Source: an uncultured Eubacterium sp. | GTDB taxonomy: Bacteria; Bacillota; Clostridia; Lachnospirales; Lachnospiraceae | Assembly (NCBI GenBank): GCA_910584065.1 | Contig: CAJTZN010000036.1 | Span: 1-40,537 of the forward strand | Reading direction: 5' to 3' | DNA: 40,537 nt | Shown here: one piece after another, positions 1-8,539 of the stretch | Layout of the letters: every line of letters starts with the position of its first letter | Position numbering within the stretch: position 1 is the first letter of the stretch | Position numbers and translations under genes: made by a program | Notes under the pieces: generated by a model | What the model was told of the DNA's origin: nothing | Databases searched by the model: none | What the model saw: only the letters and a program-made list of their open reading frames with translations

Positions 1-7
1 GAAGTAG

Positions 8-283
8 AGTTTCCCAGGTCCACCTAGATATAATGGACACGGGAATTTAGGTTATAAAGTCCCTGCATCATTATATATACGAGCGTACACGGATAAAGAG
101 ACTTCAAGAATTGTCTGCAGGGAACAATGCGAAATATGGGAACTTTTTTCATACATCAGAAATCATTTTATGCCATCCTACAATTTTAAAATGGCTCAAA
201 ACGGAGCGCAGGAAATGGAGATGTTTGACACGTTTGCCCACAGTTCCGGTTACGCTTATATGCCTGTAGAAAGAGGCGTGTGA
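8..283 (+). pseudogene. 3' remnant of an unrecognised gene, possibly a GyrI-like effector-binding domain
   Basis: An open frame runs from just after an in-frame TAG at 5-7 to a TGA at 281-283 (91 codons). It has no ATG near its left end, so it looks like the tail of a gene broken or cut at the window edge. The C-terminal part includes MPSYNFKM, then MEMFD, then YAYMPVERG. This spacing loosely recalls the end of GyrI-like effector domains (FPxSxYE, LExY, EIWIPVK). Another piece of that kind lies just downstream at 550-610. The family assignment is an inference from a weak pattern; the open frame itself is seen directly. Confidence 0.35.
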
Positions 284-412
284 TTGGTTTCTGACAAAGC
301 CCGGTATGTCCGGGTCGAATTTGATCTGCTTTGGACAAAATCGGGCAAATAATGTCGGGATATCAAAGAACCAATAAAGTATACTGTAATCACAGCGAAG
401 GGGGCAATAACT

Positions 413-1239
413 ATGGAATGGACAGAGGCGATAAGAGAGGCAGTTAGTTATATCGAGAAATATATCACAGAAGATATCACAATGTATGATGTGGCTGACC
501 ATGTTCATATTTCGCCATTCTATTTTCATAAAGGGTTTGGTATTTTATGTGGCTATATCCTGACGACGAGAATTACTATGCGGAGATATGGATTCCAGTT
601 AAAGGCGGTATTCGGGTATCTGAAATCGGCGGTATTGTCCATATCGTTCACGGGGAATATCCCCGGATGATGGGGGGCATAGCGTATTTGTGTAAAGCGC
701 CTAACAGTAAATACAAGTGGATGAATTTTCTCCGCCTTGATTTTAAAAATGCATACTCCCCAATCCCAACGGTAAATGACATATGCAAAACACTGTCTGC
801 CAGAAGTTCGGAAGCTGTCAGAAAGTTAGAAAACAACCTGTCAGGGATGAGTGTCAAAGTAAAGATAAAGCCACTGAGAGGGATTGTCTCAGATTTTAAG
901 TGGAAAGTAGAATATGTGTACAAGGGGAAAAATATATGCGGTTTCTATGCGGACAATGAATCCTTTATGTTGTGCATTTATTTCAATCATTTCCAGAATA
1001 TAAGTGAATTTGTCAATCTTTTATATGAGGAGGACCATGATTTATATCTATGGTTCAAAGAACAGTTTCCTGAGAGATTGTGCAAATGCCCAAATAACCG
1101 GAGGGTTACCTTTGGAGATGAATCCCGCCGCATCTGCGGGCTGTCAAATCGGGCTGAAATAGTGAATCCGGACGATTGTGACGTGGACAAGGCTTTGTAT
1201 GTTTTAAGGAAATATCGAAACATTGGTTCCCGCCGATGA
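413..1239 (+). pseudogene. AraC-family regulator remnant fused out of frame to other sequence
   Basis: The ATG at 413, preceded by a GAAGGGGG ribosome site, opens a typical AraC N-terminal helix-turn-helix half: IEKYITEDITMYDVADHVHI followed by SPFYFHKGFGILCGY. Frame then fails near 540. In a different frame from about 547 the sequence reads WLYPDDENYYAEIWIPVK, the usual last strand of a GyrI-like effector domain. An internal deletion therefore appears to have joined the two ends of a roughly 280-aa regulator. The second frame continues for about 200 codons to 1239 through sequence I do not recognise, with a Cys-rich patch LCKCPNN and RRICGL near its end. AraC/GyrI regulators often sit next to ABC exporters like those at 1390-5054, so this may be the lost regulator of that pair. 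It could still be expressed as two short proteins. Confidence 0.55.
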
Positions 1240-1389
1240 TGATGTTGAAAGAGGTATGTTTCTTCAAAAAATGAGGTGATAGTATTTCAATTATCAGAGA
1301 ATCACATGGTTTCATAACAAGATGAATGCTCCACTCGTTTATTGCGGCAGGAAAGATGCAAATGTTAGTTATGATTAGGAGAGAGATTA

Positions 1390-3237
1390 GTGAAGAAAGC
1401 AAAAGAAGGAACTGTAAAAGAAAGGAAACTGACATTCCTTGAAACCATTAAAAATGACTGCTATGCGTTGAAGCTTGGGCTGTCTATAAAAAAAAGCCTG
1501 CTGGTACATTCCTTTTTTATGCAGGCGTCAGGGTATTTTGCATGGGTATTCTTTGATGCGGTTTTCATACGCCATATTGTCGGCGCGATGGACCAGAATC
1601 AGGATTTCCATGTTATTTTCCGGTTTATTCTGGTATGCGGAGCGCTGTTTTTTCTATTGAGTCTGTACAAGAATTATGTGGAGAACGTAGTATACCCGTT
1701 ATCGTCTGTCAGGCTGTATTACGGCGTTTATTCCATGCTGTATGCGAAGGCGAAAAACGTGGAGCTGCGGTGTTATGAGGATCCGGAATTTTATAACCGG
1801 TATACGATGTCAATGGACGGCGCGGATACCAAAATCAGGGAGATTATCGAAAATGTGTGGGGCGTGCTCGGCGGCACAGCGGCCACGGTCGCGGTGTTTT
1901 GGTTTATGTACGAGATTGACCATTATGCCGTATTGTTTATTTTCTCCCCGTTGATCGGCAATTTTGTATTTGGACATTTTAAAAACAAACAGGAATTTAA
2001 GCGGTATACGGAACAGGCTCCCGACGACAAGGTGCTCAACTATGTGAACCGGGTAATGTATCTTCCCGATTATGCGAAAGAGATCAGGCTTTCCAATGTG
2101 TTTGCACTTCTAAAGAAACAGTACCGCGATGCGACGCAGCACAAAGTCCGGACGGCCGTGAAGTATGCGTTCAGCAACGCGGGTTTAAGTTTCCTGAAAA
2201 TTACATTTACCTTTACGGTGATTTTTGAGGGCGTCCTTTTGTATGCGGTATACCGAAACCTTGTCACGGGTTCGGTTTCGCTGGCGCAGCTTACGGTCAT
2301 GTCCAGCCTGATGGTCGCCATGACGTGGATTTTGATCGGTCTGTTTGAAAATATTATGAACATCATGAAAAACGGTATGTTCATCAACAATCTGAAAGCA
2401 TTTATGGATTATGAAGAAAAAATCCCCGAGGATCAGGACGGCGTGATGCCAGAGGGAAAGTTTGAGACGCTGGAATTTGACCATGTAAGCTTTTCCTATA
2501 AAGAGGAGGAGACGATCAAAGACCTGTCGTTTACGATCAGGGAGGGCGAGATCGCGGCGTTAGTCGGGCAGAACGGAGCCGGGAAAACGACGATCATCAA
2601 GCTGCTTCTGCGCCTGTATGACCCTGTTTCGGGTGTGATCCGGTTAAACGGAAAGGATATCCGGGAATATAATCTTCATGCGTACAGGGAGCTGTTTGCC
2701 GTCACGTTTCAGGATTTCTGCATATTCGGCATAAGCGTTATGGAAAATGTGCTGATGGGAAGGCATTATGAAAATGACGAACAGGCGGCGGAAGATGCGC
2801 TGAAAAAGGCGGGCGTGTATGAGAAAGTCAAGTCCCTGCCGGATGGCATACATACGGTGATGACCAAAGAGTTTGACGAACAGGGTGCGGTGTTTTCTGG
2901 TGGGGAGAGTCAGAAGCTTGCTGTGGCGAGGACGTTTGCGAAGGATTCCTATATTAAGATTTTCGACGAGCCGTCAAGTGCTCTTGACCCTATCGCGGAA
3001 TACGAGCTTTTTCAAAACATTATGAAAGAGGGCAGCGACCACACGATGTTTTTTATCTCGCACAGGCTGTCTTCGGTCAAGAAATGCGATAAGGTCTTTA
3101 TGCTGGAAGGCGGGAGGCTGATCGAAGAGGGTTCGCATACAGAGCTGATGGCGCTAGATGGCAGTTATGCGAAAATGTACCGCAGACAGGCGATGAACTA
3201 TCTGGCGTTGGAGACGGAAGAGGAGGTGGCGGTTTGA
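1390..3237 (+). CDS. ABC exporter half-transporter (membrane plus ATPase domains), first of a pair
   Basis: This 615-aa protein joins an N-terminal exporter membrane domain (about 1-330, several hydrophobic segments) to an ATP-binding domain. The ATPase shows Walker A GQNGAGKTT (about 392-400), signature FSGGESQKLA (about 501), Walker B IKIFDEPSSALDP (about 521) and the switch histidine in FISHRLSS (about 555). GTG at 1390 is chosen because AGGAG lies 8 nt upstream. The end overlaps the next exporter gene by 4 nt, so the two are probably co-translated and form a heterodimer. Substrate cannot be read from sequence; such pairs export drugs, lipids or peptides. There is no peptidase C39 domain, so it is not a leader-cleaving bacteriocin exporter. 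Confidence 0.9.
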   Translation: MKKAKEGTVKERKLTFLETIKNDCYALKLGLSIKKSLLVHSFFMQASGYFAWVFFDAVFIRHIVGAMDQNQDFHVIFRFILVCGALFFLLSLYKNYVENVVYPLSSVRLYYGVYSMLYAKAKNVELRCYEDPEFYNRYTMSMDGADTKIREIIENVWGVLGGTAATVAVFWFMYEIDHYAVLFIFSPLIGNFVFGHFKNKQEFKRYTEQAPDDKVLNYVNRVMYLPDYAKEIRLSNVFALLKKQYRDATQHKVRTAVKYAFSNAGLSFLKITFTFTVIFEGVLLYAVYRNLVTGSVSLAQLTVMSSLMVAMTWILIGLFENIMNIMKNGMFINNLKAFMDYEEKIPEDQDGVMPEGKFETLEFDHVSFSYKEEETIKDLSFTIREGEIAALVGQNGAGKTTIIKLLLRLYDPVSGVIRLNGKDIREYNLHAYRELFAVTFQDFCIFGISVMENVLMGRHYENDEQAAEDALKKAGVYEKVKSLPDGIHTVMTKEFDEQGAVFSGGESQKLAVARTFAKDSYIKIFDEPSSALDPIAEYELFQNIMKEGSDHTMFFISHRLSSVKKCDKVFMLEGGRLIEEGSHTELMALDGSYAKMYRRQAMNYLALETEEEVAV

Positions 3238-5054
3238 AACAGGATAAAAATAGTACAAAGCAGTCCGCAGCAAAAGTATGGCGCAACAACTGGTTTCTGC
3301 TAAAACTGATGTTTTCCGCATCCCCCTCATTTATTATTTTTATGGTGCTGGACTCTATTCGGAATCAGGTATCCATCTTTTTTGAACATACTTACGGGAT
3401 CGGTTATGTGCTGGAAGCTGCCGAATTCCATTACCCGTTTATCAAAGTGGCGCAGTTTCTGTTGATTTTGGCGGCCTGTATTACGCTGGGCATGGTATTT
3501 ACCGTAGTGGCGGGCGATTATATTCAGGAAAAAGAACGCCCTAAAGTCAGGGAAAAAATCAAAATGCTCTTATATGAAAAGACGAAGGAGCTGGATCTGG
3601 CGTGCTATGACAACCCCGAATATTACAATGAAATGGTGCTTGCCATTTCCGAAGTAGATAAACAGATTGACCGATGTGAAACTTTTTTGCGTAATACGGC
3701 ATCGGGCATCACGGTTTTCATATCCACGGGAATTTACTTTCTGATCCGGGACCGCTTTTCCATCGTGTTTGCGGCAGTTTCTTTCATTATGGCATTTACG
3801 TTTAACCAGTTATATAATAAAATCTCTTTCCGGATACGGATGGAGCGCAATCCCCATGAGAGAAAGCGGGAGTATGTAAAACGGGTGTTTTATCTGAACG
3901 ATTATGCCAAGGAAATCCGTTTAAATCCTGAGATCCCTGATATTATGTTCCAAACATTTAAACAGGCGAATGAAGAGGTTTACAATGCGGAGAAAAAGCA
4001 TGCCATGAAAAGGTTTTTTCTCGGCGTGATGCGCAGGTATGTGAGCAATGATTTTTTCAGTAATGTGCTGTATATTTCGTATCTGGTTTTTCAGGCAGTG
4101 GTGAGGGGCGCGCTGTCGTTCAGCGGGGTGGCTATTTTGTATAACTCCTTCGGAAGACTGAAACGGGGGATGAGCATTTTTACGGATGTGTATCCGTTCG
4201 CCTGTGAGAGCAGCCTGTATGTGCAGAAAATCCGCGATTTTTTGGCTTATGAGCCGGAAATACAGAGTGAGGAGGGCATCGGGCCGTCAGAAGGCGCTAA
4301 GGAAATGGAGCTTGACAGGGTTGCTTTTGCCTATAATAAAGACACCGGCGGGCTGTTAAAGGACATATCGCTTCATATTGCGCCCGGTGAAAAGATTGCG
4401 CTTGTAGGCTACAACGGCGCCGGAAAAACGACGCTTGTCAAGCTGCTTATGAGGCTCTACGACGTGGATGAGGGGAGGATTCTGGCGGACGGAACGGATA
4501 TCCGCTCCTATGACGTGCAAAAATACAGGGATTCGATCGGGACGGTATTTCAGGACTTTCAGATTTTTGCCGGAAGCATCAAAGAGAATGTACTTCTCGA
4601 TGTCGCTGACGGCTGTGACGAAAGGGAAATCCGGGACGCTCTTTCGGACAGCGGACTGATGGGACGCGTGGAGGGGATGGCGAGAGGGCTTGACACGCCG
4701 CTCACGACTGAGTTTATGGAAGACGGCATGAATTTGTCGGGCGGGGAAAGCCAGAAGCTTGCAATCGCCAGAGTATTTTACAGGAAAGCCGGGCTGATGA
4801 TTCTGGACGAGCCGTCAAGCGCGCTCGATCCGATTGCGGAATATCAGCTGAATCACGCCATGCTTTCAGCCACAAAGGATAAGACGGTGATCTTTATCTC
4901 GCACCGCCTGTCCACCACCAGACTGGCCGACCGTATTATTATGCTGGAGCAGGGGAGGATCGTGGAACAGGGCAGCCATCGCGAGCTGCTTGAGAAGAAC
5001 GGAAAGTATGCGCAGATGTGGCGCGTGCAGGCGGGGGCTTATATCGAGGTATGA
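3234..5054 (+). CDS. ABC exporter half-transporter, second of a pair
   Basis: This 606-aa protein has the same architecture as its upstream partner: an exporter membrane domain (about 1-330) then an ATPase with Walker A GYNGAGKTT (about 391-399), signature LSGGESQKLA (about 500), Walker B LMILDEPSSALDP (about 520) and FISHRLST. The two nucleotide domains look equally intact, so there is no sign of a degenerate ATP site. The TTG at 3234 overlaps the preceding TGA (TTGA) and follows GGAGGTGG, which supports this start and translational coupling. It ends before convergent genes with no clear hairpin terminator between. Confidence 0.9.
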   Translation: MKQDKNSTKQSAAKVWRNNWFLLKLMFSASPSFIIFMVLDSIRNQVSIFFEHTYGIGYVLEAAEFHYPFIKVAQFLLILAACITLGMVFTVVAGDYIQEKERPKVREKIKMLLYEKTKELDLACYDNPEYYNEMVLAISEVDKQIDRCETFLRNTASGITVFISTGIYFLIRDRFSIVFAAVSFIMAFTFNQLYNKISFRIRMERNPHERKREYVKRVFYLNDYAKEIRLNPEIPDIMFQTFKQANEEVYNAEKKHAMKRFFLGVMRRYVSNDFFSNVLYISYLVFQAVVRGALSFSGVAILYNSFGRLKRGMSIFTDVYPFACESSLYVQKIRDFLAYEPEIQSEEGIGPSEGAKEMELDRVAFAYNKDTGGLLKDISLHIAPGEKIALVGYNGAGKTTLVKLLMRLYDVDEGRILADGTDIRSYDVQKYRDSIGTVFQDFQIFAGSIKENVLLDVADGCDEREIRDALSDSGLMGRVEGMARGLDTPLTTEFMEDGMNLSGGESQKLAIARVFYRKAGLMILDEPSSALDPIAEYQLNHAMLSATKDKTVIFISHRLSTTRLADRIIMLEQGRIVEQGSHRELLEKNGKYAQMWRVQAGAYIEV

Positions 5055-5160
5055 TTATGGATACGTGGATGGCCGAGGATTGCGGGAGCCTCAAAACAAC
5101 GGAGCAATCCCCGGCATCAGTTGGGGCAGAATATGGGAAGCGCCGGCATAAGCTTCTGTC

Positions 5161-5436
5161 TCATATCATCATTCCCAGAAATGCGGCGCCGGCAACGGCA
5201 TAAAGACTGTTTATTATTAAGCAGACTTTCATCAGATTATTTTGCACCTTTGCCTTTATATACGAAAGAATCGTAAACACTCCGCAAAAAATCATGAACA
5301 TAGCATAGCAGGCAATCATAATTTCAGCGGCAGGCGACTCTAACGCCCAGTCAAAAGTTCTGAGCGGTAAAATAGTCCACGGCACAAAAAGCATCATCGT
5401 GTTGACAGCGGTTAATATTTTGCTTTTCATCATCAT
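5161..5436 (-). CDS. Small three-helix membrane protein of the lantibiotic-protection operon
   Basis: This 91-aa protein is mostly hydrophobic with three likely membrane helices (about 7-25, 36-58 and 68-89) separated by short charged turns such as SYIKAKVQNN. It starts at the permease stop (TAATG) behind AAAGGAG. Three ATG codons in a row (MMMK) leave the exact start open; the second or third is better spaced from the ribosome site. I do not recognise the family. Its place as last gene of a LanFEG-like operon suggests an accessory or immunity role, which is inference only. Confidence 0.7.
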   Translation of the reverse strand: MMMKSKILTAVNTMMLFVPWTILPLRTFDWALESPAAEIMIACYAMFMIFCGVFTILSYIKAKVQNNLMKVCLIINSLYAVAGAAFLGMMI

Positions 5437-6206
5437 TATCTCCTTTCAGCCTGCCCGAAACGAAGGCAGGAAATGACTAAACATAAAATGGTAATTGCAG
5501 TGGCGGCAGGTATCCACGGTATGAGCTCGACCTGCGCCGTATCAAGATTTGCCGCCAGTTTTCCGTATTCTGATGTGATGACGAAAAACGGATACGACAT
5601 GGGATAGGCAAACCACGCCTTTGTATTGATGATCAGTACTGACGGCACGATCGAAGCCAGGCCAATACCGATGGAAAAAATCGGCGTCTGAATACAGACT
5701 GACAGCATCCAAAAAAAGGAGATCATCGGTATTGCTGACAGGAATATCAGGCTGATTTCCTGCAGGACAAACAACGGCGGCAGGATGAAATGATAATCCT
5801 GCGTCCCTGAGCTGATGGCGGCGCTGATATAATACATGCCTGTCATCATTAAAATCTGCGCTGCCGCCAGGGAAAGCAATACGGTAAATTTTGCCATACA
5901 GAGTTTCGCCGTATGGATCGGCAGCGCGAGCATTTTCAAAATGCCTTTATTCGCCCGTTCTGTCTGGCTTAAAAGAACCGTTCCCACTACCATACTTGCG
6001 GGGAACATAAACCACGCCATTCCCATAAAGCCTTGAATAAAGAAATTGTGTTCCGGCGAAATCCCCTCCGCCTGCATTCCGAAATTCATGTTGGCGTTCA
6101 GGATGGATGGTATCCAGAGAATAACAGCAGCTGCCGCCAAAAGGAAAAAGATTTTAGAGCGGCGTATTTTTTTGAACTCTACGCCGACAAGTGTGAAAAA
6201 ACTCAT
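5436..6206 (-). CDS. Lantibiotic-protection ABC transporter permease (EpiE/MutE-like)
   Basis: This 256-aa integral membrane protein has about six hydrophobic helices and begins MSFFTLVGVEFKKIRRSKIF, the usual entry of ABC-2 type permeases of the LanE group. It follows a sister permease with a 4-nt ATGA overlap and a GAGGTCG ribosome site. With the ATPase at 6922-7677 and the permease at 6203-6925 it would form a complex that expels or detoxifies lantibiotic-type peptides at the membrane. The family call rests on general resemblance plus gene order and not on a single diagnostic motif. Confidence 0.8.
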   Translation of the reverse strand: MSFFTLVGVEFKKIRRSKIFFLLAAAAVILWIPSILNANMNFGMQAEGISPEHNFFIQGFMGMAWFMFPASMVVGTVLLSQTERANKGILKMLALPIHTAKLCMAKFTVLLSLAAAQILMMTGMYYISAAISSGTQDYHFILPPLFVLQEISLIFLSAIPMISFFWMLSVCIQTPIFSIGIGLASIVPSVLIINTKAWFAYPMSYPFFVITSEYGKLAANLDTAQVELIPWIPAATAITILCLVISCLRFGQAERR

Positions 6207-6925
6207 TCAAACGACCTCCTTATTTTTACGAATAGGAACTGTGCCAGACAACAAAGGGCAAGTTCTATGGCTGCCCCGCAGATATAGTGCATGGACTGCG
6301 TCAGATCGCTGCCCGCCAATATTTGAAAAGGCATGGCAAAGGGAAAGAGTGAAAGGGCAAAGTTTGTTGTCGGCAAAATGGTGGCGGTAAATACGCATAC
6401 TACGCCGATTCCAAGGGATATCCACATGTTTTTACAGGCTTCCGAAATGAGGAGCGACACGATTACGCAGGGCAGCATCAATAAGAATGAATATCCGAAA
6501 TATTTGCACAGTTCACCAAAAAAATTCTCTTTGATTTCAAACCAATGAAAGCTGCAAAGTGTGAGTGCCCCCGCTTCGATTGCGAGCATAAAAAGGCTCA
6601 TAAAAACAGTTAAAACCGCTTTGCCAAAGAAAATAGAATGTTCCCGAATGGGCAGGGACTTCATTTTCTGCATCGCGTTGTCGGCGTATTCCGTATGATA
6701 TAACAGGCAGGTTCCGGCGACTGCCAGCAGTACATTCAGCATAGCTATTACCTGCCAGTTTGCGTCAAGCAGAATCTGTAACGGATGGCCCGGCTGGGTA
6801 AGGTACATTTCCGAACGGGCCGCCATGTTGATCATAGGAACAGACGCGGCCAAAATACCGCCGCCGAAAAAAGCCGGTAAAAAACCAGTCCGCTTTATCT
6901 TCCTGCATTCCAAAGCAACGCTCAT
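6203..6925 (-). CDS. Lantibiotic-protection ABC transporter permease (EpiG/MutG-like)
   Basis: This 240-aa membrane protein starts MSVALECRKIKRTGFLPAFF and has about six helices. It contains the short segment NAMQKMKSLPIREHSIFFGK, which parallels the ILKMLALPIHTAKLCMAKF segment of the next permease; both are a cytoplasmic motif shared by LanE/LanG permeases. It overlaps the ATPase gene by 4 nt at its start and the second permease by 4 nt at its end, so all three are translated as one unit. Its role would be the second membrane subunit of the peptide-protection transporter. Confidence 0.8.
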   Translation of the reverse strand: MSVALECRKIKRTGFLPAFFGGGILAASVPMINMAARSEMYLTQPGHPLQILLDANWQVIAMLNVLLAVAGTCLLYHTEYADNAMQKMKSLPIREHSIFFGKAVLTVFMSLFMLAIEAGALTLCSFHWFEIKENFFGELCKYFGYSFLLMLPCVIVSLLISEACKNMWISLGIGVVCVFTATILPTTNFALSLFPFAMPFQILAGSDLTQSMHYICGAAIELALCCLAQFLFVKIRRSFE

Positions 6926-7677
6926 CGCTCAGCCCCCCTTCGTCTGTTGTCAGCGTCGATCAAAGCAAGGAAGGTATCTTCCAGATGATCTGTCGGGTAG
7001 CCCTGTGAAGCGGCGCTGAATGTAAGCTGCTCGAGCGTTCCCTCAAACAGCAGGCGGCCGTGATTTAAAATACCTATGGTATCCGCCATCAATTCGATTT
7101 CGGACAGCAAATGCGACGATACCAAAACCGTGCAGTCAAACGTTTCCGGTAAAGACCGGATGAGCGTTCGGATCTCGTGGATACCGACCGGGTCAAGCCC
7201 GTTTGTCGGCTCGTCTAAAATCAGAATCGGCGGTTTTCCGATTAAGGCGCTGGCAAGACCTAACCGCTGTTTCATTCCGAGCGAATACTTTTTGGCAAGC
7301 CGCTTCTTAAACGGTGTCAGTCCCACGATATCGAGGGCTTGCGCCACGGAGGATTTCGGAAGTCCCAATATTCTGCGGATGATCTCGAGGTTTTCTTCAC
7401 CGCTTAAATTTCCGTAAAACGCGGGGGCTTCAATAAACGAGCCGATTTCTTTTAGAATCTGCACTCTGTTCTCGGAGTACTTCTTCCCATCGATGGTAAA
7501 TGAGCCGTCGGTAGGTTTGGTGAGGCCCAAAAACATTTTCATGGTAGTGGATTTTCCGGCGCCGTTCGGACCGAGAAAGCCATAGACAGCGCCTTTCGGG
7601 ATGTGCAGATCAATACCCGAAACCGCAGTAAAACCAGCATACGATTTCGTTAAGTTATTTGTTTCAATGATATTCAT
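6922..7677 (-). CDS. Lantibiotic-protection ABC transporter ATPase (BcrA/LanF-like)
   Basis: This 251-aa ATPase shows Walker A GPNGAGKSTTMK, signature YSLGMKQRLGLA, Walker B ILILDEPTNGLDP and the switch histidine in VLVSSHLLSE. YSLGMKQRLG and NGLDPVGIHEIR are typical of the BcrA/LanF branch. It is the first gene of a four-gene minus-strand operon and is divergent from a response regulator gene. The 156-bp gap holds phased direct repeats and a TATCAT -10, so transcription is probably switched on by that regulator. Confidence 0.9.
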   Translation of the reverse strand: MNIIETNNLTKSYAGFTAVSGIDLHIPKGAVYGFLGPNGAGKSTTMKMFLGLTKPTDGSFTIDGKKYSENRVQILKEIGSFIEAPAFYGNLSGEENLEIIRRILGLPKSSVAQALDIVGLTPFKKRLAKKYSLGMKQRLGLASALIGKPPILILDEPTNGLDPVGIHEIRTLIRSLPETFDCTVLVSSHLLSEIELMADTIGILNHGRLLFEGTLEQLTFSAASQGYPTDHLEDTFLALIDADNRRRGAER

Positions 7678-7711
7678 TGTACCAAACTCCTTTCTTATTC
7701 TTGTAAATACA

Positions 7712-7769
7712 ATGATACCTTACCAACCTTGCGTGAACCTTTCCGTGTCCTTACATTTACCTTACATTT
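7712..7769. promoter_or_regulatory. Phased direct repeats and divergent promoter region between ABC operon and response regulator
   Basis: On the plus strand CCTT-type boxes begin at 7718 (CCTTACC), 7727 (CCTTGCG), 7738 (CCTTTCC), 7749 (CCTTACATTT) and 7760 (CCTTACATTT). Spacing is 9, 11, 11 and 11 nt, about one helical turn, as expected for an OmpR-class regulator binding as stacked dimers. On the minus strand they lie directly upstream of a TATCAT -10 (complement of 7712-7717) for the ABC operon, where a -35 would be. The binding protein is inferred to be the product at 7834-8538. Confidence 0.6.
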
Positions 7770-7779
7770 GATCACAGTG

Positions 7780-7808
7780 TGGAAAATGGCATATTTCTAT
7801 GATACAAT
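7780..7808 (+). promoter_or_regulatory. Promoter for the response regulator/kinase pair
   Basis: TGGAAA (7780-7785), a 17-nt spacer and TACAAT (7803-7808) form a plausible sigma-A promoter 26 nt before the response regulator ATG, which is served by AAAGGAGG. The -35 is weak, consistent with the neighbouring operator repeats assisting it. Confidence 0.5.
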
Positions 7809-7833
7809 AGGGAAATATAAAGGAGGCAGGCCA

Positions 7834-8538
7834 ATGAACTTTGATTTTTTGAAACAAAAACGCATTTTGCTCGTTGACGATGAACAGGAACTTTTAGATA
7901 TGGTCGTTTCTATTTTGAATGAGGACGGATTTCAAAATATAGAAACGGCAAAAACAGTGGAGGAAGCGGTGGCTGTTTCAGAAAGCTATCAACCGGAGTT
8001 TGCGATTCTTGATATCATGCTTCCTGACGGGAATGGGTTTGATCTGATGGAACGGCTGAAAAAAACGGCTGACTATCCCGTGCTGTTTTTAACTGCCCGT
8101 GGTGAGGATGACGATAAGTTTCGCGGTTTTTCACTTGGTGCAGATGATTATATGGTAAAACCTTTTTTGCCAAAGGAACTTTTGTTTCGGGTGAACGCCA
8201 TTCTTCGCAGAAGCTATAAAACCGAACATCCACGTGTGAAACTGCATGAGTGCGAAATTGATTTTGAGCGTGCCGAGGTCATAAAGAAGGGAGAACATAT
8301 TTCTCTTACGGCAAAAGAACACGCCATTCTCGCGGCTTTATACCGGAACGAGGGGCGGATTGTCACGATCAACGCTCTGTGTGAAGCGGCCTGGGGCGAT
8401 AATCCGTTTGGCTATGAAAATTCCCTGATGGCACATATCCGCCGGATCAGGGAAAAAATCGAAGCGAATCCTTCTCGGCCTGTTTCCCTGATCACGATCA
8501 AAGGACTTGGATATAAACTTATGGTGGAGGGAAGATGA
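7834..8538 (+). CDS. OmpR/PhoB-family response regulator
   Basis: The 234-aa protein has an N-terminal receiver domain (about 9-125) with acidic pair VDDE, phospho-acceptor D60 in FAILDIMLPDG, switch Thr in FLTARGED and Lys in MVKPF. A C-terminal winged-helix domain follows, with LTAKEHAILAALYRNEGRIV and a final ITIKGLGYKL. ATG 7834 is chosen for its AAAGGAGG site; an upstream in-frame ATG at 7729 has none and lies in the promoter region. It is followed 1 nt later by the kinase gene and divergent from a lantibiotic-protection ABC operon, its likely target. Confidence 0.9.
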   Translation: MNFDFLKQKRILLVDDEQELLDMVVSILNEDGFQNIETAKTVEEAVAVSESYQPEFAILDIMLPDGNGFDLMERLKKTADYPVLFLTARGEDDDKFRGFSLGADDYMVKPFLPKELLFRVNAILRRSYKTEHPRVKLHECEIDFERAEVIKKGEHISLTAKEHAILAALYRNEGRIVTINALCEAAWGDNPFGYENSLMAHIRRIREKIEANPSRPVSLITIKGLGYKLMVEGR

Positions 8539-8539
8539 C

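Noticed and set aside
1390..5054. Bacteriocin export locus with the ABC pair as processing exporter
   Set aside because: No peptidase domain on either exporter, and no precursor peptide with a double-Gly leader was found nearby.
5055..5160. Terminator between the convergent exporter and lantibiotic-protection operons
   Set aside because: GGATTGC/GCAATCC can pair but across a 20-nt loop and without a T-tract on either side.
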